From: Kribbella rubisoli
GTDB lineage: Bacteria > Actinomycetota > Actinomycetes > Propionibacteriales > Kribbellaceae
Assembly: GCF_004217145.1 (NCBI RefSeq)
Contig: NZ_SHKR01000002.1
Span: 1 to 64,000 of the forward strand
DNA length: 64,000 bases
Direction: 5' to 3'
In this document: positions 32,383 through 40,198 of the stretch, piece by piece
How the letters are laid out: every line of letters starts with the position of its first letter
Position numbering within the stretch: the stretch's first letter is position 1
Position numbers and translations under genes: made by a program
Notes under the pieces: generated by a model
The model's database searches: none
Told to the model about the DNA's origin: nothing
What the model saw: the letters and a program-made list of their open reading frames with translations, nothing else

Positions 32383-33147
32383 ATGACCGCCGTACCTCCA
32401 GATGTGACCGCCGGGATCGCTATGTTCGACCGTCACACCGGACAGCTCGTCCAGCAGTTGAATGCCGACCACCAGTTCCGGTCGGCATCCGTGGTGAAGC
32501 TGCTGATCGTGCTGGACTTCCTCTGGGACCGCGGCCCGCAGTACGACGTCCCGGCGGCGGACCGGGAGCGGCTGGAGGTCATGCTGCGCAGCAGTGACGA
32601 CGACGCGGCCAGCTACTACTGGGACGAGCTCGGCGGCGCAGCGATCGTGGAGCGGATGGTGGAGCGGCTCGGCCTGACGCATACGGCCGGACCGCCCGCC
32701 ACCCACCCGGGCTTCTGGGGGTACGTCGCCATCACCGCCGCCGACACGGTCCGGATCTATCGCTACATCCTGGACCAGGCTCCGCAGCCGGTCCGGGCGT
32801 ACGTGATGGACCAGCTGCACCGGCCGACCCGGTACGGCACCGACGGCTTCGACCAGTACTTCGGGATCGCCTCCGTGTTCGACTCGGACTTCAGCATCAA
32901 ACAGGGCTGGTCCGGGTTCCAGGGGTCTAGCGGCTACCAGTCGGACCGCGCGAAGCCGGAGTCCACTCTGGACCTGGTCAGCGACGCACTGCACACCACC
33001 GGGACAGTCGGCGTGGACGATCGGACCATCGTCGCGGTCTTCACCCTGCATCCGAGCGGCACGCACTACGAACAGGCCTATGCCGCAGTGACCCAGTTGA
33101 CCGCAGGGCTGACAGTGCCGGGTGGCGTCCGGGCACAGGCGGGCTGA
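32383..33147 (+). CDS. Class A beta-lactamase-fold serine hydrolase
   Basis: 254 residues, no signal peptide. The nucleophile SxxK is SVVK in FRSASVVKLLIVLD near residue 35, a second motif is SDDDAAS, and the KTG-like motif is KQGWSG near 183. The fold is that of penicillin-interactive enzymes, but cytoplasmic location argues against a wall role. The start is uncertain: ATG 32383 is used here, GTG 32335 is possible. An inverted repeat CTCACCA/TGGTGAG (from 32345) precedes it. Confidence 0.72.
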   Translation: MTAVPPDVTAGIAMFDRHTGQLVQQLNADHQFRSASVVKLLIVLDFLWDRGPQYDVPAADRERLEVMLRSSDDDAASYYWDELGGAAIVERMVERLGLTHTAGPPATHPGFWGYVAITAADTVRIYRYILDQAPQPVRAYVMDQLHRPTRYGTDGFDQYFGIASVFDSDFSIKQGWSGFQGSSGYQSDRAKPESTLDLVSDALHTTGTVGVDDRTIVAVFTLHPSGTHYEQAYAAVTQLTAGLTVPGGVRAQAG

Positions 33148-33163
33148 CAGTAGATTGCTCGCC

Positions 33164-33631
33164 ATGCGAGTGCACATCGGCTGCGACCATGCCGGCTTCG
33201 AGCTGAAGAACCACCTGGTAGAGCACCTGACTGCTGCCGGGCACGACGTCGTGGACCACGGTCCGGCGGTGTACGACGCCGTGGACGACTACCCGCCGTT
33301 CTGCCTGCGGACCGGACAGGCCGTCGTCGACGACCCGGGCAGCCTGGGCGTCGTGATCGGTGGTTCCGGCAACGGTGAGCAGATCGCCGCGAACAAGGTG
33401 AAGGGGGTCCGGGCCGTGCTGGCCTGGAGCACCGAGACCGCACGCCTCGGACGGGAGCACAACAACGCCAACGTGATCAGCGTCGGCGGCCGGATGCACT
33501 CGGAGGAGGAGGCGACCGGGTTCATCGACACGTTCCTGGCAACCGACTACTCCGGTGAGGCACGCCACACCCGCCGGATCGACATGCTGTCGGACTACGA
33601 GTCGACCGGTGAGCTCCCGCCCTTGCCCTGA
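33164..33631 (+). CDS. rpiB: Ribose-5-phosphate isomerase B
   Basis: A 155-residue RpiB/LacAB protein interconverting ribose-5-P and ribulose-5-P. The N-terminus MRVHIGCDHAGFELKNHL carries the CDHAG motif, GVVIGGSGNGEQIAANK binds substrate and EHNNANVISVGGRM is the second signature. The ATG at 33164 gives the normal family start. It is followed by nei as in mycobacteria. Confidence 0.93.
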   Translation: MRVHIGCDHAGFELKNHLVEHLTAAGHDVVDHGPAVYDAVDDYPPFCLRTGQAVVDDPGSLGVVIGGSGNGEQIAANKVKGVRAVLAWSTETARLGREHNNANVISVGGRMHSEEEATGFIDTFLATDYSGEARHTRRIDMLSDYESTGELPPLP

Positions 33632-33808
33632 TCGTCGTGATCGTTCTCGGACTTTTGCGGTGCCGGCCGGCGTTCTATCTCTCGACGCGGCCGGGAAACG
33701 TCCCGGGCCCGCATCGACCGGCCGGTGCCGACCACGGCCGGAGTGGGCGGCGCCGCGCGTCCGCCCCTGGCTGCACCAGAACCACCTGTCGTCCCCATAC
33801 GAGGAATC

Positions 33809-34636
33809 ATGCCTGAAGGTCACACCCTGCACCGCCTGGCGAACGACGTCTGGGACGCGTTCGGCGGCCGCCTCGTCCAGGCGTCCAGCCCGCAGGGCCG
33901 GTTCGTCGACGGCGCCGCACTGCTCAACGGACATGTCCTGCGGCAGACCGAGGCCCACGGCAAGCACTTCCTGGCCGACTTCGAGGGTGCCGGCTGGTTG
34001 CACATCCACCTCGGCCTGATCGGCAAGATGGACATCCGCCCGGCCCCGGTGCCCGAGCCGGTCGGTCAGGTACGGCTCAGGCTGCAGAACGCCACGGCGT
34101 ACGCCGATCTGCGCGGTGCGACCGTCTGCGAGGTCATCACCGGCGAGGAACGCGACAAGCTGCTCGGCCGGCTCGGACCGGACCCGCTGCGCGACGACGC
34201 CGACCCGGACCTCGCCTGGAAGCGGATCCACCGCAGCAAGCTGCCGATCGGGCAGCTGCTGATGAACCAGGACGTGTTGAGCGGTGTCGGCAACGTCTAC
34301 CGCGCCGAGGTGCTGTTCCGGGCCAAGCTGAACCCGATGACGCCGGGCAACGTGGTCAAGAAGCGCGAGTGGCAGGGCATGTGGGACGACCTGCTCGCGC
34401 TGATGAAGTACGGCGTCGAGACCGGCCGGATCGACACCGTTGCCGACGACCACACACCGGAGGCGATGGGCCGTGACCCACGCAAGGATGATCATGGTGG
34501 CGAGGTCTACGTCTACCGGCGGCAGGGGCAGCACTGCTTCGTCTGCCAGTCGGTGATCCGGACCAAGATCCTGGCCGGCCGCAACCTTTTCTGGTGTCCC
34601 AAATGTCAGCGGACCGGACTCACCCGCAAGAGCTGA
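33809..34636 (+). CDS. nei: Formamidopyrimidine/endonuclease VIII-type DNA glycosylase
   Basis: A 275-residue Fpg/Nei enzyme removing oxidised bases. After Met removal the catalytic Pro-Glu is at positions 2-3 (MPEGHTLHRLA). The H2TH region is IGQLLMNQDVLSGVGNVYR and the zinc finger is CFVCQ...FWCPKCQ. MPEGHTLHRLA matches actinobacterial Nei1 (Rv2464c type). GAGGAA before the ATG. The 177 bp upstream show GC-rich stems but no gene. Confidence 0.92.
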   Translation: MPEGHTLHRLANDVWDAFGGRLVQASSPQGRFVDGAALLNGHVLRQTEAHGKHFLADFEGAGWLHIHLGLIGKMDIRPAPVPEPVGQVRLRLQNATAYADLRGATVCEVITGEERDKLLGRLGPDPLRDDADPDLAWKRIHRSKLPIGQLLMNQDVLSGVGNVYRAEVLFRAKLNPMTPGNVVKKREWQGMWDDLLALMKYGVETGRIDTVADDHTPEAMGRDPRKDDHGGEVYVYRRQGQHCFVCQSVIRTKILAGRNLFWCPKCQRTGLTRKS

Positions 34637-34699
34637 AACCCATCGGTTGTGTTGCGAATTGATGCGCGGACCGAGTGGTGCCGTTATCTTCTTCACACC

Positions 34700-35794
34700 A
34701 TGAGGAAGAACGGCGGTCTCGCGCTGGTACGACGCATCGGCCGCCGGGTCGAAGCGCTGGGCCGTCGTGCCCGTCGGTCCCACCGGCTGGCGTTCGTTGC
34801 CCTGTCGCTGATGCAGCTGGTGATCGCGAGCGCCAGCTACGCCTGGATGACCTTCGTGCCGGCGTCGTTCCTGATCATCCCGCTCGTTGTCGGCGGCGTT
34901 CTGCTGCGCTTCGGCGAACTCGTCGCCCTGACCGGGATCACGGCGGCGTTCGGTTCGTACGTCGTACTGTCCCGCGGCGTGACCCTGCCGCGGATCGGCT
35001 TCGTGCTGGTGCTGGTGATCGTCGGCTGGATCATGATCACCAGCGCCAAGGTGCGCAGCCGGCTCGGTGTGGCCGGCACCCGGAGCGAGTCGATGCTGAT
35101 GGAGCTGCGGGACACGCTCACGGCGCAGGGGGAGATGCCGACGCTGCCGTCGGGCTGGCAGGTCGAGGTGGCGATCCAGTCCGCCGGCGGGTCGACGTTC
35201 TCCGGTGACTTCGTGGTGTCGACGATGCATGGCGACTTCCTCGAGGTGGCGCTGGTCGATGTCTCGGGCAAGGGAATCGACGCCGGGACGCGGGCGCTGC
35301 TGTTGTCCGGTGCGTTCGGCGGGCTGCTGGGCGTCGTACCGGAGGCGGAGTTCCTGCCGTCGGCGAACCAGTACATCCGCCGGCAGGACTGGGACGACGA
35401 CTTTGCGACCGTGGTCCACGTCGTACTCAACCTGCGGACCGGGGACTTCGACGTACGCACGGCGGGGCATCCGCCGGCGATCCAGTTCGACGCGTGGTCG
35501 GGGCGCTGGCAGACGCGGGACGCGGACGGGCCGTTGCTCGGGTTGATGGAGTCCCCGGACTTCAAGGCGAACCACGGGCAACTGCGGCCCGGGGACGCCT
35601 TGTTCCTGTACAGCGACGGCATGGTCGAGACGCCGCGGCGGGACATCGGCCGCGGTACGGACCGCCTCACCGGCCACGCGGAACGCCTGGTGGCGCAGGG
35701 ATTCCTGGGCGGCGCCGCCGACCTGGTCGCGACCGCCGGCGGACCGGGCGACGACTCGGCGATCGTGATCATCCACCGGACGGCGCACGGCTGA
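34700..35794 (+). CDS. Membrane-anchored PP2C/SpoIIE-type serine phosphatase
   Basis: 364 residues. A basic N-terminus leads to about three to four transmembrane helices (residues 30-118, for example AFVALSLMQLVIASASYAWM). The phosphatase domain runs from about 150 with metal-binding STFSGDFVV, VDVSGKGIDAG, YSDGMVE and GPGDDSAIVII. Such proteins dephosphorylate anti-anti-sigma factors. No sigma or anti-sigma gene is adjacent. The ATG at 34700 was chosen after the last upstream in-frame start gave no membrane logic. Confidence 0.82.
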   Translation: MRKNGGLALVRRIGRRVEALGRRARRSHRLAFVALSLMQLVIASASYAWMTFVPASFLIIPLVVGGVLLRFGELVALTGITAAFGSYVVLSRGVTLPRIGFVLVLVIVGWIMITSAKVRSRLGVAGTRSESMLMELRDTLTAQGEMPTLPSGWQVEVAIQSAGGSTFSGDFVVSTMHGDFLEVALVDVSGKGIDAGTRALLLSGAFGGLLGVVPEAEFLPSANQYIRRQDWDDDFATVVHVVLNLRTGDFDVRTAGHPPAIQFDAWSGRWQTRDADGPLLGLMESPDFKANHGQLRPGDALFLYSDGMVETPRRDIGRGTDRLTGHAERLVAQGFLGGAADLVATAGGPGDDSAIVIIHRTAHG

Positions 35795-35830
35795 GAGCGG
35801 CGGCCTGCCGATGGCGTAGCCTGCTCGGTC

Positions 35831-36292
35831 GTGACGATCGATGGGCTGGGCGACACCTTCGGTGCCGGGGCGGACCGGGTCGCGCCCGACGTCTCGTTCG
35901 AAGAGCTGGTCGCGATGATGCCGGAGGCGTTGCGGGAGGTGTTCCCGCCGTACCGCTGGCAGTTGGCGAAGCTGTGGGAGCTCGAGCTGAAAGTCGAGCC
36001 GGTCGAGATCGCCGACCTGGTCTGGATGTTCGACCTGCCGCTGTGGCAGCTCGACGGCGAACGGTTCCGGGTCACGCCGAACCAGGTCGCGGAGACGCCG
36101 ATGAACTTCCGTGCCCACTACCAGCGGGTGATGGACGCGGACCTCGACTTCCCGATCAACCTGGTCGCGTACCGCGGCCGGCTCGTCGTACTCGACGGCG
36201 TGCACCGGCTGGCGAAGGCGCACTTCCTCCGCCGCCGCTGGATCGAGGCCACGATCGCCACCGCGACCCAGCTCCGGTCCTGCGCCGTTTGA
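35831..36292 (+). CDS. ParB-like-fold hypothetical protein
   Basis: 153 residues. The C-terminal half (FRVTPNQVAETPMNFRAHY...YRGRLVVLDGVHRLAKAHFL) has the strand-helix plan and DG-x-HRLAKA motif of ParB/sulfiredoxin-fold nuclease-like domains. The N-terminal part (VSFEELVAMMPEALREVFPPYRW) is helical. GTG start 36 bp after the phosphatase gene. Function unknown. Confidence 0.55.
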   Translation: MTIDGLGDTFGAGADRVAPDVSFEELVAMMPEALREVFPPYRWQLAKLWELELKVEPVEIADLVWMFDLPLWQLDGERFRVTPNQVAETPMNFRAHYQRVMDADLDFPINLVAYRGRLVVLDGVHRLAKAHFLRRRWIEATIATATQLRSCAV

Positions 36293-36296
36293 CAGG

Positions 36297-36755
36297 ATGG
36301 ACGCCATGGACGTCATGGACAGCGTGGAGCGTGAGGTGTACGTCGAGGCTCGCCCGGAGGAGGTGTGGGCCGCGGTCACGCAGCCCGCGGGTCTCGCCCG
36401 GTGGTACGCGTTCGGCGGCGCGGAGATCGACCTACGGCCGGGCGGGCGGCTGGCGCTGCGCTGGGACGAACACGGGCAGTTCCGCGGCTTCGTCGAGAAG
36501 GTCGAACCCGGTCGCCGCTTCGCCTACCGGTACGCCGTCGCGCCGGACGTCGATCCCGCGCCGGGCAACGCGAACCTGGTCGAATTCACCCTCACCCCGG
36601 AAGGTGAAGGCACCCGCCTGCTCGTCGTCGAGTCCGGCTTCGACCGCCTGGACCTGACGCCGGAACAGCAGTCCGAGCACGCCGACCAGTCCTCGCAGGC
36701 CTGGGAGAACTCCCTCGGCCTGCTGACCGCCTGGGCGACACGCGGCAGTTGGTAA
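36297..36755 (+). CDS. SRPBCC/AHSA1 domain protein
   Basis: 152 residues of one START-like barrel: VEREVYVEARPEEVWAAVT at the N-terminus, LARWYAFGGAEIDLRPGG and the C-terminal helix QAWENSLGLLTAW. Members bind hydrophobic ligands or the Hsp90 middle domain. Three in-frame ATGs (36297, 36306, 36315) occur and the first is used. Starts 4 bp after the preceding stop. Confidence 0.8.
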   Translation: MDAMDVMDSVEREVYVEARPEEVWAAVTQPAGLARWYAFGGAEIDLRPGGRLALRWDEHGQFRGFVEKVEPGRRFAYRYAVAPDVDPAPGNANLVEFTLTPEGEGTRLLVVESGFDRLDLTPEQQSEHADQSSQAWENSLGLLTAWATRGSW

Positions 36756-36784
36756 TGGTGATGTGTCACCTTACGATTGGTGAC

Positions 36785-37225
36785 ATGACATCGAACAACG
36801 ACGACTACGCGCCCAGCCCGACCGGTTGGGTCCGCGACCAGGTGGAGAAGGTCACCGAGGCCGGCACCACCGCTGCGGTCGACATCAAGGGGATGCGCGT
36901 GGTGCTGCTGACGATGCGCGGCGCCAAGTCCGGCAAGATCCGGAAGGTCCCGCTGATGCGGGTGGAGCACGACGGTGTGTACGCCGCCGTCGCCTCGCTG
37001 GGCGGTGCGCCGAAGAATCCCGTCTGGTACTACAACTTGAAGGCCGACCCGAAGCTCACCCTGCAGGACGGTGAGACCACCAAGGAGTACGTCGCCCGCG
37101 AGATCGAGGGCGCCGAGTACGACGAGTGGTGGCCGCGCGCCGTCGACGCCTACCCGCCGTATGCCGAATACCAGACCAAGACCACCCGGAAGATCCCGCT
37201 GTTCGTCCTGGACCCGGTCGAGTAG
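36785..37225 (+). CDS. Ddn-like F420-dependent nitroreductase/quinone reductase family protein
   Basis: 146 residues of the split-barrel Ddn family that uses coenzyme F420H2. The conserved VVLLTMRGAKSGKIRKVPLMRVEHDGVYAAVAS and GGAPKNPVWYYNLKADPKLTLQ segments are intact. I chose the ATG at 36785 over in-frame ATGs upstream, since the family starts close to the SPTGWVRDQVEK segment. Its TAG is the first three bases of a 17-bp hairpin. Confidence 0.88.
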   Translation: MTSNNDDYAPSPTGWVRDQVEKVTEAGTTAAVDIKGMRVVLLTMRGAKSGKIRKVPLMRVEHDGVYAAVASLGGAPKNPVWYYNLKADPKLTLQDGETTKEYVAREIEGAEYDEWWPRAVDAYPPYAEYQTKTTRKIPLFVLDPVE

Positions 37226-37290
37226 GCCCTCTCTGGTGACCCATCGCCTACTGCGGGGCGCTACGGCGCTGGATCACCAGAGAGGGCCTA
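37223..37290. terminator. Long-armed hairpin overlapping the Ddn-like gene's stop codon
   Basis: TAGGCCCTCTCTGGTGA (37223-37239) pairs perfectly with TCACCAGAGAGGGCCTA (37274-37290). The 34-base loop can form its own small stem GCGC-TACG-GCGC. It lies between the stop and the next gene, so terminator is the default call. The long loop is unusual. Confidence 0.7.
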
Positions 37291-37364
37291 AGTCCTTGCA
37301 AAGATCTCGCTCCGGATGACGGTCGGTGACTGGGGCGGGACCAGGCTTGTGAGACGCTGGCGAC

Positions 37365-37404
37365 GGCCGGGTTCACTTCGACCCGGCCCGGCGCTCAGGC
37401 GCCG
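37365..37404 (+). promoter_or_regulatory. Two tandem GC-rich hairpins in the leader of the CDP-alcohol phosphotransferase gene
   Basis: GGCCGGGT (37365-37372) pairs with ACCCGGCC (37381-37388). The adjoining CGGCGC (37389-37394) pairs with GCGCCG (37399-37404). The stems abut without spacer and lie 32-50 bp before the likely start, where they could affect transcription or translation. Confidence 0.5.
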
Positions 37405-37453
37405 ATCGAGGGTCGCTTGAGTTCTGGGAGTCGTCCTGACCACACACGACGCG

Positions 37454-38176
37454 GTGCAGGAACCGTTCGTCGGGTCGACGCGGTTGCGTCTGGCCGGACT
37501 TGCACTGCATGCCTATACCGCGAGCGGAACGGTGCTCGCGTTGCTGATCGTGATCGCCGCCATCGACGGCGACGCGGTCCGCGCCCTCTGGCTCGGGCTG
37601 GCGACCCTCGTGATCGACGGCACGGACGGGATGCTCGCGCGCCGGCTGCGGGTGAAGGAGACCATCCCGTGGTTCGACGGCGCGATGCTCGACAACATCG
37701 TCGACTACCTGACCTACGCGTTCGCCCCGATCGTCTTGTTGTGGACCGGCGGCTACCTGCCGTCCGGCACCTGGGGCGCGGTCCTCGGCGCGTTGCCGTT
37801 GCTTGCCTCCAGCTACCAGTTCTGCCGGGTCGACGCGAAGACAGAGGACCACTTCTTCCTCGGCTTCCCCAGCTACTGGAACGTGGTCGCGTTCTACGTC
37901 GTGGTGCTCAGCCTCAGCCCGGTCACCACCGGCATCATCCTGGTCGTCTGCTCGATCCTCGTCTTCATCCCGGTGAAGTACGTGTACCCGTCGCGGACGA
38001 AGGCGTTCCGCTCGGTGAACCTGCTGACGACCGCGATCTGGCTCGCGTCGTACGCCGTCCTCCTGGCGCAGATGCCGAACCCGAACGCGATCGTGGTCGG
38101 GGTCTCGCTGTCGTACTTGGTGTATTACGGCGTCCTGAGTCTGTATCTGACGTGGCGCCGTAAGGCTGTCGCGTAG
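37454..38176 (+). CDS. CDP-alcohol phosphotransferase, phosphatidylcholine-synthase-like
   Basis: 240 residues with six to eight membrane helices. The CDP-alcohol motif is spread over IDGTDGMLARRLRV and FDGAMLDNIVDYL, with the G-x3-D-x3-D end intact. The arrangement and the DNIVDY segment resemble Pcs, which joins choline to CDP-diacylglycerol. The actual alcohol is not certain. The start is GTG 37454. A CTG at 37436 has better spacing to GGGAG (37426) and is a real alternative. The next gene starts one base after the stop. Confidence 0.78.
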   Translation: MQEPFVGSTRLRLAGLALHAYTASGTVLALLIVIAAIDGDAVRALWLGLATLVIDGTDGMLARRLRVKETIPWFDGAMLDNIVDYLTYAFAPIVLLWTGGYLPSGTWGAVLGALPLLASSYQFCRVDAKTEDHFFLGFPSYWNVVAFYVVVLSLSPVTTGIILVVCSILVFIPVKYVYPSRTKAFRSVNLLTTAIWLASYAVLLAQMPNPNAIVVGVSLSYLVYYGVLSLYLTWRRKAVA

Positions 38177-39013
38177 ATGGTTCTCGGTCTTGGCGCGGCT
38201 CTGGGGGCCGCGGCGCTGTTCGGTGTCGGCGCGATCATGCAGGCGGTCGGTTCGCGCAAGGTGCCGACCGAGTCGGAGCTGAATCCGCGACGGTTCGGCG
38301 CGTTCGTCGTCGCGTTGCTCAAGCAGCCTGCATTCCTCGGCGCGCTCGCGCTGAACCTGGCCGGCTTCGGCCTGCATTTCGTCGCGCTTCGCCTGCTGCC
38401 GTTGTACCTGGCGCAGGCCGGCATCGCGGTCAGCCTCGTCGTCACCGCACTACTCGCGACCCGGCTGATGTCGGATCAACTCAGCGCGCTCGAATGGTCG
38501 GCGGTGGCGGGCGTTGTCGTCGGCCTCGGTCTGCTCGCGGTGTCAGCGGGCGACGCCGGCGCGAACGTGCAGCATCACGGCCTCACGATCGGCATCATCG
38601 TCGGCCTCGTCACGATCGCCGTACTCGGCGCCACCGCCAGCCGATCGCAGCACGGTGTATCGACCGCCCTGCTAGGAATGCTGGCCGGTCTCGGGTACGC
38701 CGGAGTTGCCATCTCGGCCCGTCTGCTGCAGGACGGTTCCGTCTCCGAGCTGTTCCACAGCCCGACGCTCTACACGCTCCCGATCAGTGGAGCGCTCGCT
38801 TTCATCCTGTACTCGTTGGCGCTGCAGCGCGGTTCGGTGACGTTGGCAACGACGCCGATGATCGCCCTGCAGACCATCACCCCGGCCGCCGTCGGAGTCT
38901 TCGTCCTCGACGACGCCGTACGCGCAGGTTGGTGGCCGGCGGCGATCATCGGCTTCGCCCTCTCCGCGGCCGGCTCCGTGGTCCTGGTCCGCTTCGAGTC
39001 GGTCAAGCACTGA
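38177..39013 (+). CDS. DMT/EamA-like multipass transporter
   Basis: 278 residues with nine to ten hydrophobic helices. The N-terminus GAALGAAALFGVGAIMQAVGSR and the glycine-rich repeat pattern are those of drug/metabolite (EamA) family proteins. No charged motif reveals the cargo. It is directly coupled to the phosphotransferase gene, which raises lipid or head-group transport as a possibility (speculative). Confidence 0.7.
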   Translation: MVLGLGAALGAAALFGVGAIMQAVGSRKVPTESELNPRRFGAFVVALLKQPAFLGALALNLAGFGLHFVALRLLPLYLAQAGIAVSLVVTALLATRLMSDQLSALEWSAVAGVVVGLGLLAVSAGDAGANVQHHGLTIGIIVGLVTIAVLGATASRSQHGVSTALLGMLAGLGYAGVAISARLLQDGSVSELFHSPTLYTLPISGALAFILYSLALQRGSVTLATTPMIALQTITPAAVGVFVLDDAVRAGWWPAAIIGFALSAAGSVVLVRFESVKH

Positions 39014-39015
39014 GC

Positions 39016-40167
39016 TCAGCGCGACGGCCATTTCCAAGGCGGCTCGTCGAGCGGGCCTTGGCCGGCGATGGTGGTGGCGCCGCGGTCCTTGACCAGCTCG
39101 ATCGTGTGCAGGTCGGGGGACAGGGCCTGCAAGGAGGCGATGAACGGGCGCGAATGGGTGACCACGATGACCTGCGCCTCCTTCGCCGCGGTGACCACGA
39201 GGTTTGCCAGGGCCGGCAGTAGGTCGGGGTGCAGGCTGGTCTCGGGCTCGTTGAGGACCAGGAGTTCTGGTGGTCTCGGGGTCAGTAGGGCAGCGACCCA
39301 CAGGAGATACCGGAGCGTGCCGTCGGAGAGCTCGGCGCCGGACAGCGGCCGGAGCAGACCGTGCTGGCGGAACGCGACCTCGAAGCGACCGGCGGTGTTC
39401 ACGACGTCGACCCGGCTGCCGGGGAAGCCCAGCTCGATGGCCTCGTCGAGTGCGCCGTTCGGGCCGAGCTCACGGATCGTCTGCAGGGCGGCCGCAACAT
39501 CCCCGCCGTCCTGGGACAGGACGGCGGTCCGCGTCCCGATCTGCACTCGCCGTGCGGGTGCGTCGGCGTCGGTGCGGAAGTGGTCGTAGAACCGCCAACC
39601 TCGCAGCCGGTCCCGCACCAGCATGAGCTCCGGCGCGCGTTCTGGATCCGCGAACTCGCTCAGCATGCTGTCGAATGTCTGGAGCTGATGTCCCGCGCGT
39701 TCCCACTCGCCACCGGACGAGCGGATCCGCGCCTCACGATTGCTCCGATCGACCAGCAGAGCAGCCGGTCGGAGGAACGGCCCGGCCCACAACGCTTCCC
39801 GCTTGATCTCGGGGTCCAGATCGAACTGCGAGCCGTTGGGAACGGGCAGGCCGAGATCCATCAGATAGCCGTAGTCGTCGCCCGCAAACCCCATCCGCAG
39901 CGTCACCGGGCCGGTCCGGACGGTGCCCTGGACCGGCCGGTCTTTGCGGACATGCTCCGGCCCGGCCCACAGCGTCGACTGGAGTCCGCCTTCGCGTGCC
40001 AGGGCAGCGATGGCGCCGTTGCGCGAGGCATCGGCAAGCAACCGGAGCGCCCGGTACAGGCTGGACTTGCCCGACCCGTTCGCTCCGGTCACCACGTTCA
40101 GTCCGCCCAGGGGCATGACGATCCGCCGCAGGGACCGGTAGTTCTCCACGGCCAGCGTCGTCAACAT
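39016..40167 (-). CDS. AAA_21/OLD-like ATPase
   Basis: 383 residues, a stand-alone SMC/ABC-type ATPase head. Walker A GANGSGKSS is at about 27-35, the signature-like LSGAELSDGTLRYLLWVAAL is near 275, Walker B LLVLNEPETSLHP near 305, and the His switch is VVTHSRPF. The middle is a helical insertion. No TOPRIM nuclease domain, so it is not a full OLD protein, and no partner gene is adjacent. Related proteins act in defence or repair, but nothing here establishes that. Confidence 0.8.
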   Translation of the reverse strand: MLTTLAVENYRSLRRIVMPLGGLNVVTGANGSGKSSLYRALRLLADASRNGAIAALAREGGLQSTLWAGPEHVRKDRPVQGTVRTGPVTLRMGFAGDDYGYLMDLGLPVPNGSQFDLDPEIKREALWAGPFLRPAALLVDRSNREARIRSSGGEWERAGHQLQTFDSMLSEFADPERAPELMLVRDRLRGWRFYDHFRTDADAPARRVQIGTRTAVLSQDGGDVAAALQTIRELGPNGALDEAIELGFPGSRVDVVNTAGRFEVAFRQHGLLRPLSGAELSDGTLRYLLWVAALLTPRPPELLVLNEPETSLHPDLLPALANLVVTAAKEAQVIVVTHSRPFIASLQALSPDLHTIELVKDRGATTIAGQGPLDEPPWKWPSR

Positions 40168-40198
40168 GCGGCCAACGTACCGGCGGCCCCCGACAGTC

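Noticed and set aside
33041..36379. 1112-codon open frame on the minus strand
   Set aside because: It runs antisense through rpiB, nei, the phosphatase and the ParB-like gene and has shadow composition. Genuine genes are on the plus strand.
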